This document shows, in pieces, positions 40,380-48,976 of a stretch of DNA of 64,000 nucleotides. The stretch is from JAEWSN01 sp942493335 (GTDB taxonomy: Bacteria > Bacillota > Clostridia > DSM-8532). A program made the position numbers and the translations under genes. The stretch covers positions 2,728,001 to 2,792,000 of the forward strand of contig OW818693.1 in assembly GCA_942493335.1 (NCBI GenBank), in the 5' to 3' direction. A model generated the notes under the pieces. That model was not told where the DNA came from, ran no database searches, and saw nothing but the letters and a program-made list of their open reading frames with translations. Every line of letters starts with the position of its first letter. The stretch's first letter is position 1.

Positions 40380-41489
40380 TCACAATTTCCCGGCCAGGAT
40401 CAGCAGCCGCATCAGCAATCCGTCATACCCCTTTTGTCGGACAACATCCGGCTTGAACGCATAGCAGATCCGCTGCCAGACAGTTTCATCCTTCGCCAGA
40501 AATCGTCGAAGAATCCGCTTCTCGCGGTCCGGCAAGTCTTTCCCGTACAACGCTTCGAAGAGTGAAGCCTGCCGGGTGATTCCCTTCACATCCCTTTTCT
40601 TCCTGAATCGTTCCAGTCTGCGTTTTTGTCGTGCGAGAAAACCCGATTTGTGCCCGACCGTGTTACCGCCGTGCTGACGGTGCAGGATGCGGCTTTCCGG
40701 ATCAAATACTATTTTGCCGAATGCCGAAATGACAAGATAGCACCACCAGTCATGCAACAGAATATCTTTCATGTCTGGGTGTTCCGGCTTTTCATGAGTC
40801 GCCGGCACACCCGGCTGGGACATCCGCTCCAGGCCACTGCAGATCAACGTTCTTGCAGCCCGGTTCATCACCATCGTGGCGCCGGTTGCGATGTTTTCCA
40901 CCAAGGCGTTTTCGAAAGACGGTTCCTTATTCAGCGGGAGTGTAAATCCCATCGGATGCAGGGAACCATCCACCAATTCAAGCCGGGAGGCATATAGCAG
41001 GGGAATTCCCGATTTGTTGGGCTTATCCTGCTTGCCCTCCTTATCCTCCCTGATCCCCCTGGCCTCGCTGTCCTTCGCTTCCGCTTCCGCCTGTCGAAGC
41101 ATGGCAACCGCCCGTTCCAGTTTGTCCGGCTGCCAGACATCGTCCTGATCACAGAAAGCGTACCAATCCGCCGCCGGATCCGCCGTCCTCAGAAGTTCGA
41201 GAAAACTTCCGATGAAGCCGATATTTTCTCCGCAGGAGTATTTCGCGGAAAAGCCCGGCTTTTCTGCTTCACAAAAAGTGCGGATCAAGTCCACCGTACC
41301 ATCCTGCGAGCCGTCATCCCGGATAGACAGCATCACCCGAAGCATGCCGGTCTGGGCAGCCAGGCTTTCCAACTGTTCGGATAGGTGCGCCTGCCCATTC
41401 CAAGTGGACAGCAGAATGACCCCCTGCCCGCAGAAAGTCGGTCTGTTTCCTGATGATCCGTCTCCCAACGGATTTGAAGTGTTCCGCAT
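40380..41489 (-). CDS. Glycosyltransferase family 2 (rhamnosyltransferase-like)
   Basis: A 369-residue GT-A enzyme: ILLSTWNGQAHLSEQLESL at the start, SIRDDGSQDGTVDLI (nucleotide binding), ADWYAFCDQDDVWQPDKL with the metal-binding DxD, and LLHDWWCYLVISAFG followed by RQHGGNTVG, as in streptococcal-type rhamnosyltransferases. A lysine/glutamate-rich insertion (AEAEAKDSEARGIREDKEGK) is near residue 145. ATG 41489 follows GAGGGG. It is the last minus-strand gene of the glycan locus, divergent from a second GT2. The donor is probably dTDP-rhamnose, made by the rml genes nearby. Confidence 0.9.
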   Translation of the reverse strand: MRNTSNPLGDGSSGNRPTFCGQGVILLSTWNGQAHLSEQLESLAAQTGMLRVMLSIRDDGSQDGTVDLIRTFCEAEKPGFSAKYSCGENIGFIGSFLELLRTADPAADWYAFCDQDDVWQPDKLERAVAMLRQAEAEAKDSEARGIREDKEGKQDKPNKSGIPLLYASRLELVDGSLHPMGFTLPLNKEPSFENALVENIATGATMVMNRAARTLICSGLERMSQPGVPATHEKPEHPDMKDILLHDWWCYLVISAFGKIVFDPESRILHRQHGGNTVGHKSGFLARQKRRLERFRKKRDVKGITRQASLFEALYGKDLPDREKRILRRFLAKDETVWQRICYAFKPDVVRQKGYDGLLMRLLILAGKL

Positions 41490-41502
41490 GTCCGTTCCCC
41501 TC

Positions 41503-41531
41503 TTCACAACGCGCATCCCATCCTGTATGAT
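41503..41531 (+). promoter_or_regulatory. Putative promoter of the plus-strand glycosyltransferase
   Basis: TTCACA (41503-41508) and TATGAT (41526-41531) with a 17-base spacer; both match the consensus at 5 of 6 positions. It is located 126 bases before the gene start. Confidence 0.65.
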
Positions 41532-41657
41532 GAAACTTGGCCCATGTCCATCAACCGTACCACAATCCCGGCTGTGAAGGCAATCCACAGATACGGCGAT
41601 GCATTGGGGACAAAGGAAGGGACCCTACCTGATCCAATCATCCCCATGGAGGGCTTC

Positions 41658-42455
41658 ATGCCGGACATTACCTTTTCCATCGTCACCTACAATAGTGAAA
41701 AACATATCCGCACCGTCCTTGGCAGCATCGTGGACGGAATGACACCATTGGACGAGGAAACAGGCGATCTGCCCGATTTCTGCATCATCGTGGTGGACAA
41801 TGCCTCAACGGATGGTACGGCAGCAGCAGTACGTACAGCGCAAAGCGAATACCCCGGACTGATCGAATGGCTGCCGATGAAAACCAACCGCGGATTCGGC
41901 GCCGGCCATAACCACGCCATCTCCCTCCTGAAAGGCCAGTATCACGTCATCGTGAATCCGGACATCATCGTACCGCGCGGCGCCCTGCTCGATATGATCC
42001 GGTTTATGGACGCGCACCCCGAATGCGGGATGATGACACCGAAGGTCCTCTTCCCGGATGGCCGGCTGCAGTATTTATGCAAACACAATCCTACATTTCC
42101 GGACCTCTTCATTCGCCTTTTCCTCAAACAATCCTTCCGGAAACGGCAGGACTGGTTTGAAATGCGGGAAACCGGCTACGATCATGTCTTCGGAATGGAG
42201 TATGCAACCGGCTGCTTCATGTTCTTCAGAACGGAAGTATTCCTGCAGATCCATGGATTCGATGAGAAATTCTTCCTCTATCTCGAGGATGCCGACATTA
42301 CGCGTCGTGTGAATGAAGTATCTTCCTGCCTCTTTTTCCCGGGCACGCACGTCGTGCACGAATGGCAACGGGACCAGCACCGGAAGCCCGCCCTGATGTG
42401 GGTGAACGTGAAGTCATGGATGCACTATTGGTGGAAGTGGAAATTCCGCCGGTAA
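41658..42455 (+). CDS. Glycosyltransferase family 2 (rhamnosyltransferase-like)
   Basis: A 265-residue GT2: ITFSIVTYNSEKHIRTVLGS, VVDNASTDGTAAAV, TNRGFGAGHNHAISLLKGQY, VNPDIIVP (DxD equivalent), FGMEYATGCFMFFRTEVF and YLEDADITRRVNE (catalytic ED). ATG 41658 follows GGAGGGC. It is the only plus-strand gene of the glycan locus; its short C-terminus lacks membrane helices, so it is cytoplasmic or peripheral. The family often adds rhamnose to lipid-linked glycans. Confidence 0.92.
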   Translation: MPDITFSIVTYNSEKHIRTVLGSIVDGMTPLDEETGDLPDFCIIVVDNASTDGTAAAVRTAQSEYPGLIEWLPMKTNRGFGAGHNHAISLLKGQYHVIVNPDIIVPRGALLDMIRFMDAHPECGMMTPKVLFPDGRLQYLCKHNPTFPDLFIRLFLKQSFRKRQDWFEMRETGYDHVFGMEYATGCFMFFRTEVFLQIHGFDEKFFLYLEDADITRRVNEVSSCLFFPGTHVVHEWQRDQHRKPALMWVNVKSWMHYWWKWKFRR

Positions 42456-42482
42456 TGGCGACAGCGTCTGTCCTCTACCGGA

Positions 42483-43661
42483 TCATCCACCCACTCGATT
42501 CGCCTTCGACCGACGGTAAAGACGTCCGGCCTCCGCCAATTGCCCGAGCAATACGTAAGTTGGCTGCTTCCAGCCTGCCTTGGCCGCTTTTCTTTTCTTC
42601 CGCATGATCCCGATCCGTTTCATGCTCTCCAGAAATCCGCTCAAATAGGCCCTGCCATTCCCGTTGCGCATCATGCCAAACCGTAGCCATTGCGCCGCCA
42701 TGGTTGCACCGATCGGAATCCCGAGCAGCAGCCATAGCGCTCCCGGAAGGTTCTTTACCAGCATACCTACCTGATTCCGGGCCAGCAGCCTTACGGTGAA
42801 GGTGTTCTTCATGCTGCCGGTGGTGGCACTGCCGATGTGCAGCGTCACCGCCTCGGGAATCCATCCGCATGGCAGTCCCATCCGTTGCGCGCGAAAACCG
42901 AGATCCACATCTTCCAGGTAGGCGAAAAAATCTTCATCGAAAAAGCCAACCTGTTCGAAAAACGCACGACGATAGACCGCGGCGGCACCGCAAGCGGAAA
43001 ATACCGAAAGATCGCGTCCATACTGCCCCTGATCCACTTCCGCATACCCGAGCTTCACCGCACGCCCGGTCGGCAGAACAAAGTTGCCGGCATCATCAAG
43101 CCGCTCCGGATGATGGAACTGGCGGATTTTCGTTGCGGCATGGAGCCAATCCGGATGTTCCGCCATAGCCCGGCGCACTGCCGGAATAAAATCAGGCTCC
43201 AGCAGGATGTCGTTGTTCAGGAGAATGATCAGATCTCCAGAGGCCGCACGGATCCCGACGTTGACGGCATGGGAAAAACCCGTGTTTACCGACAGTGGTA
43301 TGAATCGGATGCGTTTGTCTACAAAGGACTTCTCCCTGGAAAGTTCCGGGACAACCCGCCCCGACCAGACCGCGCCATCCAAAAGCAAAGCCCGCTCGCC
43401 GGCATCGGATCCGTTGTCCACGACAACCACCTCCACTCCGCCGCCGGATACCCGGTCTATGGAATGGAGGCACTGAAGCAGAAGATCATAATGATTCCAC
43501 GCGGGAATGACGAAGGAAACGGTCAGCCTGTCTTCGGCATCGCACCATGACAGATTAGCGGCCGTCATATTTTCGGCTTCACGCCGTGACAAATCTCCGG
43601 CCGGAGCCTTTTCGCAGGCACCAGCCACGTCTTTGGTCTGCGCCTCAGATGGACAGGTCAT
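42483..43661 (-). CDS. Glycosyltransferase family 2
   Basis: A 392-residue GT2: TVSFVIPAWNHYDLLLQCLH, VVVVDNGSDAGERALL, SVNTGFSHAVNVGIRAASGD, LLNNDILLEPDF (metal site) and FFAYLEDVDLGFRAQRMG (catalytic). The C-terminal 110 residues include a hydrophobic stretch (LPGALWLLLGIPIGATMAAQ) and a basic amphipathic end, fitting membrane association. The first 45 residues are an extra acidic and Ala-rich lead. ATG 43661 has GGGGGAG upstream and lies 17 bases inside the end of the two-domain GT gene, so the two are coupled. Confidence 0.92.
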   Translation of the reverse strand: MTCPSEAQTKDVAGACEKAPAGDLSRREAENMTAANLSWCDAEDRLTVSFVIPAWNHYDLLLQCLHSIDRVSGGGVEVVVVDNGSDAGERALLLDGAVWSGRVVPELSREKSFVDKRIRFIPLSVNTGFSHAVNVGIRAASGDLIILLNNDILLEPDFIPAVRRAMAEHPDWLHAATKIRQFHHPERLDDAGNFVLPTGRAVKLGYAEVDQGQYGRDLSVFSACGAAAVYRRAFFEQVGFFDEDFFAYLEDVDLGFRAQRMGLPCGWIPEAVTLHIGSATTGSMKNTFTVRLLARNQVGMLVKNLPGALWLLLGIPIGATMAAQWLRFGMMRNGNGRAYLSGFLESMKRIGIMRKKRKAAKAGWKQPTYVLLGQLAEAGRLYRRSKANRVGG

Positions 43662-46134
43662 AACCGCTCCCCCAGAGGGAAAGATTCGGATTGTAATAGG
43701 GATCATGCAGTTGATGCGGTTTTCCCCAATGATCGTAGAACAGCTCGATTTCGCGTACGAACCGCTTTTGCTTCTTCGGGGTGTCCTCCAGCCCGCGCGA
43801 TTTCGACTCATGATGGTACAGGCGTGCATAGGGCGTCCAGACGATCAGATAATCCTTCTTCCGAATCTTCATGCACAGGTCCACATCATTGAAGGCAACC
43901 GCGAAATCCTCATCGAGACCGCCGGTTTCCTCGAAGACGGATTTGCGCATCAGCATGCATGCGGCGGTGACCGCACTCACGTTCTGGACAATGTGCGTCC
44001 TTCCGAAGTAGCCGATGGAGCTGCGTTCCAGGTTCTTGAACGCGTGATCGGCCAGCGTGTTCATGCCGATGATGACCCCGGCGTGCTGGATGGTATCGTC
44101 CGGGTAATACAGCATGGCGCCGACCGCCCCCACATCCTTGCGCTGGGCGTGTTCGAGCATGCGGGTCAGCCATTCCGGCTCAATGATTTCAGTATCATTG
44201 TTCAGCAGGAGAATGAACTCCCCCTTGGCATGACTGACCGCAAAATTGTTGATCGCCGCAAAATTGAATCCATCCGGCCATTTGATCACACGGATTTTCG
44301 GATTCCCCTTGAGCGAATCATAATAATGGAAAGTCTGTTTCTCCTCACTGTTGTTTTCCACCACGAGGATTTCATAGTTCTTCCAGGCGGTTTTTCGTTG
44401 AAGCGTCTCCAGACAGACTTTCAAGTCGTCGATATGGTCCTTGTTCGGAATGAGAATGGAAACCAGCGGTTCGCCCTGAATCGCCGGGCGTACGTCGAAT
44501 ACGGCGGGCATCAGGCCCGTCGCGACGGTACCGGGCATGCCGATGCGTCCAAGGTGGGACTGCAGCGCACGGTAGGAAGCCTCGATGACATACGGTTTCG
44601 CTCCGCCGTCCCGCGCCGTGGACTGCTGGGACTCACGCCAGTGATACAGGATTTTCGGGACATGGACGATACGCTTCGCCTGCTCGGAAGCTCGCAGGAA
44701 CAAATCGTAGTCCTGGCTTCCGTCATACCCTTCACGAAACCGTCCGATCCGGTCGAACAGCGGTTTTGCCAACAGGGTGAAGTGACAGATGTAGTTGTAG
44801 CTGCGCAACGTGTCGGGCGCAAAATCCGGCTTGAAGTGGGAGGCAAAGCGTTTCACACCTGCCTCGTCCATCTTGTCCTCGTCGGAGTACAGGAATTCCG
44901 CATCCGGTTCACGGTTCAGGGCCTCCACCATGTCATGGAGCGCGAAGGGAGCCAGCGTGTCGTCATGATCCAGCAAGCCGATGAAATCCCCTGTGGCAAG
45001 GTCGGCAGCCGCGTTCGTGTTGCCTGCGATGCCCAGATTCCGGCCCAGTCGGGTGAAAAGGATGCGCGGATCGGCTCCCGCATAAGCTTCTGCCTGTTGC
45101 AGCAATGCTTCGTTGGTGCTTCCGCCATCCACCAGACACAATTCCCAATTACCATAAGTCTGTGTCAGAACGGATTCGACCATGTCGCGAAAAAAGGTTT
45201 CCGGTGTGTTGTACATCGGAACGAGAAGGCTGATTTTCGGCATTCTGGCATAGACATCATCCTTCTGCGCCGCCAACTCATACCCGACCGGCTCATTTTT
45301 TCCGATCCAGAGGTCGTATTCATCGCCTTTCCATTCATCGGCATACACGCGGCAATTCACGCTGCCCGGCATGTCCAGGGCGATATCAGGCAGGGCTGCA
45401 TCCTTGTGGTAGAAAAGGGAGGGATGCGGCTTTTCCATCCCTGCCAGCTCAAACAGAAAGCGATGACCGGAAGAGTCGGGGATCGGCTCGAACGGGAAAG
45501 TGGTGAAATCGCCATCCAGGATGTGCGTTCCTGGCAGAATGCACTCCCGAAGGAGTTCTCCGCCGAGATCCAGGATCCGGAGCCGAACCGGCCCCGGAAT
45601 GGTTCCCGCAGTGACCGTTTGGAATTCCATGCAGCGGAGCCCGGGGATGGGAAAGCGGAAAGAACCCGTCAAGGGCTTGTCCAGCCGGTGAAGGTCCTGC
45701 GCCATGTGCCAGGAGATTTCCGTACGAAGAATGGCCATGTCGGCCACCATCTCCTTACGCGAAAACTTGTACAGCAGTTTCCCGCGTAAAGCGCGGTATC
45801 CGTGCCGACGGATGTAGGTGATGGCCCGATCAACCGTATGCGGATTGATGTTCTTCAGGACAAACCAGCCCACTCTGCCCAATCTGGCCATCCGGTGAAA
45901 CATGCTCCGCTTTGCGGCAGGCTTGTCATCTCCGCTCATTCCGAAAGCATGCGCAAGCCTGTCTTTCCCGCCAGCTGCAGGTTCCTGTCCGGCGTTGTCT
46001 TCCCCGCCAGCTGCGGGTTCCAGTCCGGATCTGTTGTCTCCGCCAGTTGCGGGTTCCTGTCCGCTTCCATCTTCCCATATCCCATGGCGGTCCCGTTCCT
46101 GTCCATTCCTGTTGTCCGTGCCATCCTGCGTCAT
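43645..46134 (-). CDS. Two-domain family 2 glycosyltransferase
   Basis: An 829-residue protein. An N-terminal tail (about 1-60) has 12-residue repeats (SGQEPATGGDNR type). A beta-rich accessory region spans about 90-270. GT2 domain 1 is at about 300-530 (KISLLVPMYNTPETFFRDMV, LLDHDDTLAPFAL, FLYSDEDKMDEAG). GT2 domain 2 is at about 560-800 (VSILIPNKDHIDDLKVCLET, LLLNNDTEIIEPEWL, FAVAFNDVDLCMKI). Such tandem enzymes add two different sugars, often in polymer main chains. ATG 46134 after AGGAG is chosen; a longer frame to 46206 lacks a ribosome site. Confidence 0.93.
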   Translation of the reverse strand: MTQDGTDNRNGQERDRHGIWEDGSGQEPATGGDNRSGLEPAAGGEDNAGQEPAAGGKDRLAHAFGMSGDDKPAAKRSMFHRMARLGRVGWFVLKNINPHTVDRAITYIRRHGYRALRGKLLYKFSRKEMVADMAILRTEISWHMAQDLHRLDKPLTGSFRFPIPGLRCMEFQTVTAGTIPGPVRLRILDLGGELLRECILPGTHILDGDFTTFPFEPIPDSSGHRFLFELAGMEKPHPSLFYHKDAALPDIALDMPGSVNCRVYADEWKGDEYDLWIGKNEPVGYELAAQKDDVYARMPKISLLVPMYNTPETFFRDMVESVLTQTYGNWELCLVDGGSTNEALLQQAEAYAGADPRILFTRLGRNLGIAGNTNAAADLATGDFIGLLDHDDTLAPFALHDMVEALNREPDAEFLYSDEDKMDEAGVKRFASHFKPDFAPDTLRSYNYICHFTLLAKPLFDRIGRFREGYDGSQDYDLFLRASEQAKRIVHVPKILYHWRESQQSTARDGGAKPYVIEASYRALQSHLGRIGMPGTVATGLMPAVFDVRPAIQGEPLVSILIPNKDHIDDLKVCLETLQRKTAWKNYEILVVENNSEEKQTFHYYDSLKGNPKIRVIKWPDGFNFAAINNFAVSHAKGEFILLLNNDTEIIEPEWLTRMLEHAQRKDVGAVGAMLYYPDDTIQHAGVIIGMNTLADHAFKNLERSSIGYFGRTHIVQNVSAVTAACMLMRKSVFEETGGLDEDFAVAFNDVDLCMKIRKKDYLIVWTPYARLYHHESKSRGLEDTPKKQKRFVREIELFYDHWGKPHQLHDPYYNPNLSLWGSGYDLSI
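45961..46068 (-). repeat. 36-base tandem repeat encoding the GT N-terminal tail
   Basis: Three 36-base units encode SGQEPATGGDNR, SGLEPAAGGEDN and AGQEPAAGGKDR. The units differ by several bases. The tail is hydrophilic and outside the catalytic domains. Confidence 0.8.
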
Positions 46135-46220
46135 GAGGTTCTCCTGCCTGTCTTCCCCGTGCTTCCGACACCGGCGCATCAGCGCATCGGCTTCATTCCA
46201 CTTCATTCGGGTTTGCTTGA

Positions 46221-47267
46221 TTATGCCTGGGTCTGCGCTTGCGCCAGGGCCTGCGCGTTTGCCAACTCCACATAATAGGCCACAGTCCTGCGCATCCCCT
46301 CCTCGAACTTCATGGAAGGTTCCCAGCCCAGTTCATCGCGGATTTTGGACGCATCAATGGCATAACGCCGGTCGTGCCCCAAACGGTCCTCGACATAACT
46401 GATCAGTGTTTCCGGCTTGTCCAGCGCCTTCAGCAGCATGTGGACAATGGCGAGATTCGTCTGTTCGTTGTTGCCGCCGATGTTGTAGACTTCGCCCGAA
46501 TGTCCCTTGTGCAGCACCGTGTCGATCCCGCTGCAATGGTCCTCCACATACAGCCAGTCGCGGACATTCAGACCGTCCCCGTAGACCGGGAGCTGCTTGT
46601 CCTGCAAGGCATTGAGGATCATGACGGGAATCAGCTTCTCCGGATACTGGTATGGGCCGTAGTTGTTCGAACACCGGGTGATGTTGATCTTCAGCCCATA
46701 GGTTTCATGATAGGCGCGGACGAAAAGGTCGGCCGATGCCTTGGAGGCGGAATACGGACTGTTCGGTGCGATCGGCGTGGTTTCGCAGAAAAAGCCATCC
46801 GCACCAAGCGAACCGTACACCTCGTCAGTGGAAACCTGCAGGTATTTGTATTGCAGGGTGTTTCCCTTCGCGTTCTCCATCGGATTCTCTGGGGTTCCCG
46901 GCTTCGGCCAGTGTTTCCTGCAGGCCTCCAGCATGGTCTGCGTGCCGAGGATATTGGTTTTCAGAAACAGCTGCGGATCCCCGATGCTGCGATCCACATG
47001 CGACTCGGCGGCAAAATGGACCACCGCATCCGGCTTGTAGGTCGTGAAGATTTTGTCCAGCAACGCTTCGTCCCCGATATCCCCGCGAAGGAACTCATGA
47101 TTGGGATTCCCCATCACGTCCTGCAGATTCTCCATGCGACCGGCATAGGTCAATTTGTCGAGATTCAGGATATGGTAGGTTGGATGCGCCTGCAGCATGT
47201 GGCGCACAAAGCAGCAGCCGATGAAGCCGGCTCCGCCGGTTACCAGGATCGTTTTTTCGAATGCCAT
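46221..47267 (-). CDS. rmlB: dTDP-glucose 4,6-dehydratase
   Basis: A 348-residue SDR enzyme, second step of dTDP-L-rhamnose synthesis. ILVTGGAGFIGCCFVRHML is the NAD-binding fold, FAAESHVDRSI the substrate block, VSTDEVYGSLG the Thr-Asp-Glu catalytic part, and YSASKASAD the Tyr-x3-Lys. The C-terminus ends in an Ala-Gln repeat (NAQALAQAQTQA) not needed for the fold. GAGGAG precedes ATG 47267. It follows rmlC in transcription and is followed by the two-domain GT gene. Confidence 0.97.
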   Translation of the reverse strand: MAFEKTILVTGGAGFIGCCFVRHMLQAHPTYHILNLDKLTYAGRMENLQDVMGNPNHEFLRGDIGDEALLDKIFTTYKPDAVVHFAAESHVDRSIGDPQLFLKTNILGTQTMLEACRKHWPKPGTPENPMENAKGNTLQYKYLQVSTDEVYGSLGADGFFCETTPIAPNSPYSASKASADLFVRAYHETYGLKINITRCSNNYGPYQYPEKLIPVMILNALQDKQLPVYGDGLNVRDWLYVEDHCSGIDTVLHKGHSGEVYNIGGNNEQTNLAIVHMLLKALDKPETLISYVEDRLGHDRRYAIDASKIRDELGWEPSMKFEEGMRRTVAYYVELANAQALAQAQTQA

Positions 47268-47322
47268 GATTCCACTCCTCACTTCAGTTCCCGAATTGGA
47301 TGCATGCCGCATCCGGTTGTAT

Positions 47323-47889
47323 TCAATCCTGCCGGAATGTCGCAATCCCGGGCAGGATCAGATCCTTCGCCGACAGTTTTGGCTGGCCCCCGATGGCGTC
47401 CAGCACATCAGTCGGCCACTGGATTCCCACTTCCGGGTCGTTCCATAGCAAGCCGCCTTCATCTTCCGGATGGTAGAAGTCCGTGCACTTGTACACGAAC
47501 TCCGCCGTGTCGGTCAGAACGAGGAAGCCATGCGCAAACCCTTTCGGAACAAACAGCTGGCGCTTGTTCTCTGCGGAAAGCTCCGCTCCATACCACTTCC
47601 CGAAGGTTGCGGAGCCGGGCCGCAGATCCACGACGGCGTCAAAGACCGATCCGGCTACCACCCGTACCAGTTTATCCTGCGGATGGGTTTTTTGGAAGTG
47701 CATTCCGCGAAGCGTTCCCTTGCCGGACAAGGAATGGTTGTCCTGGACAAAGCGGGTCGGCAAGCCTTTCTCCGAGAACTCCGCTTCGTTCCACGTTTCC
47801 ATGAAAAATCCGCGGGCGTCCCCGTAAACTGTCGGCTCGATGAGCCAAAGACCTTCCATTCCGGTATCGTGAAAGTTGAGCTTTCCCAT
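47323..47889 (-). CDS. rmlC: dTDP-4-dehydrorhamnose 3,5-epimerase
   Basis: A 188-residue cupin-fold epimerase, third step of dTDP-L-rhamnose synthesis. GDARGFFMETWNEAEF, QDNHSLSGKGTLRGMHFQ (catalytic His) and FVPKGFAHGFLVLTDTAEFV YKC segments are all conserved, and length is normal. GGGGAGAG precedes ATG 47889. It lies between rmlA and rmlB. Confidence 0.97.
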   Translation of the reverse strand: MGKLNFHDTGMEGLWLIEPTVYGDARGFFMETWNEAEFSEKGLPTRFVQDNHSLSGKGTLRGMHFQKTHPQDKLVRVVAGSVFDAVVDLRPGSATFGKWYGAELSAENKRQLFVPKGFAHGFLVLTDTAEFVYKCTDFYHPEDEGGLLWNDPEVGIQWPTDVLDAIGGQPKLSAKDLILPGIATFRQD

Positions 47890-48006
47890 TTTCTCTCCCC
47901 GGGCCTTTCCATATGGCCACTGTCACAGGCTTCCTGCCGAATTCGCATCTGTATGCGCTTCCATCATCCTGCAATGACATGGTTCCAGGTGATTCCATTC
48001 GCCTGT

Positions 48007-48897
48007 TCACATGCCTTCGGCCACCTGCAGCAGGTATTGGCCGTATTCCGTCTTCAGCAGAGGCTGGGCGAGCGCCAGCAGTTGCTCCTTCCCGATGAAC
48101 CCCTTCTTGTACGCTATTTCCTCGATGCAGGCGACATACAGGCCCTGGCGCTTCTGGATGGCTTCGACGAAATTGCCGGCCTCCAGCATGGCATCGTGCG
48201 TTCCGGTGTCCAGCCAGGCCATGCCACGACCTAAAAGGGTGACATCCAGTTCCCCGGCCTCCAGGTATACGCGGTTCAGGTCCGTAATCTCAAGCTCCCC
48301 TCGTGCGGAGGGCTTGATGTTGCGGGCGATCTCCACGACACGGTTGTCATAGAAATAAAGACCCGGCACGGCATAACGGGATTTCGGGACTTTCGGCTTT
48401 TCCTCCAGCGAGGTCACCTTCCCGTTTTCGTCAAATGCGACCACACCGTATGCATCCGGATTTTTGACGTAATATCCGAAAATCGTCGCGCCTGGCACGC
48501 CGCCGGCGGCGGGATCATGTTGGGCGGCCGCCGTGGAAAGAATCCGACCAAAGCTTTGCCCGTAGAAGATATTGTCGCCAAGAACCAGGCTTACGGCATC
48601 CTCTCCGATGAAGTCCGCCCCGATGAGGAAGGCCTGCGCCAGTCCCTTGGGCTCGGGCTGTACGGCATACTCCATGCGAAGACCAAGCTCCGATCCGTCC
48701 CCGAATAGATCCTCGAACGTCCCGATGTCCCGGGGTGTCGATATGATGAGGATCTCCCGGATACCGGCCATCATGAGCACGGACAGCGGATAATAGATCA
48801 TCGGCTTGTCGTAGACCGGGACAATCTGCTTCGAAATGGCTTTTGTGACCGGATACAGCCTGGTGCCGGAACCTCCGGCGAGAATGATGCCCTTCAT
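48007..48897 (-). CDS. rmlA: Glucose-1-phosphate thymidylyltransferase
   Basis: A 296-residue nucleotidyltransferase making dTDP-glucose, first step of the rhamnose pathway. GIILAGGSGTRLYPVT is the nucleotide loop, with YDKPMIYYPLSVLMMAGI, LGDNIFYG (metal Asp) and EEKPKVPKSRYAVPGLYFYD as further family blocks. AAGGGGAG precedes ATG 48897. It lies just downstream of rmlD, separated by a duplicated copy of the rmlD 3' end. Confidence 0.97.
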   Translation of the reverse strand: MKGIILAGGSGTRLYPVTKAISKQIVPVYDKPMIYYPLSVLMMAGIREILIISTPRDIGTFEDLFGDGSELGLRMEYAVQPEPKGLAQAFLIGADFIGEDAVSLVLGDNIFYGQSFGRILSTAAAQHDPAAGGVPGATIFGYYVKNPDAYGVVAFDENGKVTSLEEKPKVPKSRYAVPGLYFYDNRVVEIARNIKPSARGELEITDLNRVYLEAGELDVTLLGRGMAWLDTGTHDAMLEAGNFVEAIQKRQGLYVACIEEIAYKKGFIGKEQLLALAQPLLKTEYGQYLLQVAEGM

Positions 48898-48910
48898 GCT
48901 TTTCTCCCCT

Positions 48911-48976
48911 TTCAGGCCAGTGTTTTCAGGTAATCCTGAAACTTTCAGGCCAGTGTTTTCAAGTAGTCCCGCAACT
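48911..48976 (-). repeat. 33-base tandem duplication of the rmlD 3' end
   Basis: 48911-48943 and 48944-48976 match at 29 of 33 positions (both begin TTCAGGCCAGTGTTTTCA). The right copy contains the last codons and stop of rmlD; the left copy lies after the stop, in the rmlD-rmlA gap. Confidence 0.85.

Noticed and set aside
43507..45789. A 760-codon open frame on the plus strand opposite the glycosyltransferase genes
   Set aside because: It has no recognisable motif or ribosome site, and it spans the overlap of two clear minus-strand GT2 genes; a shadow of GC-rich codons.
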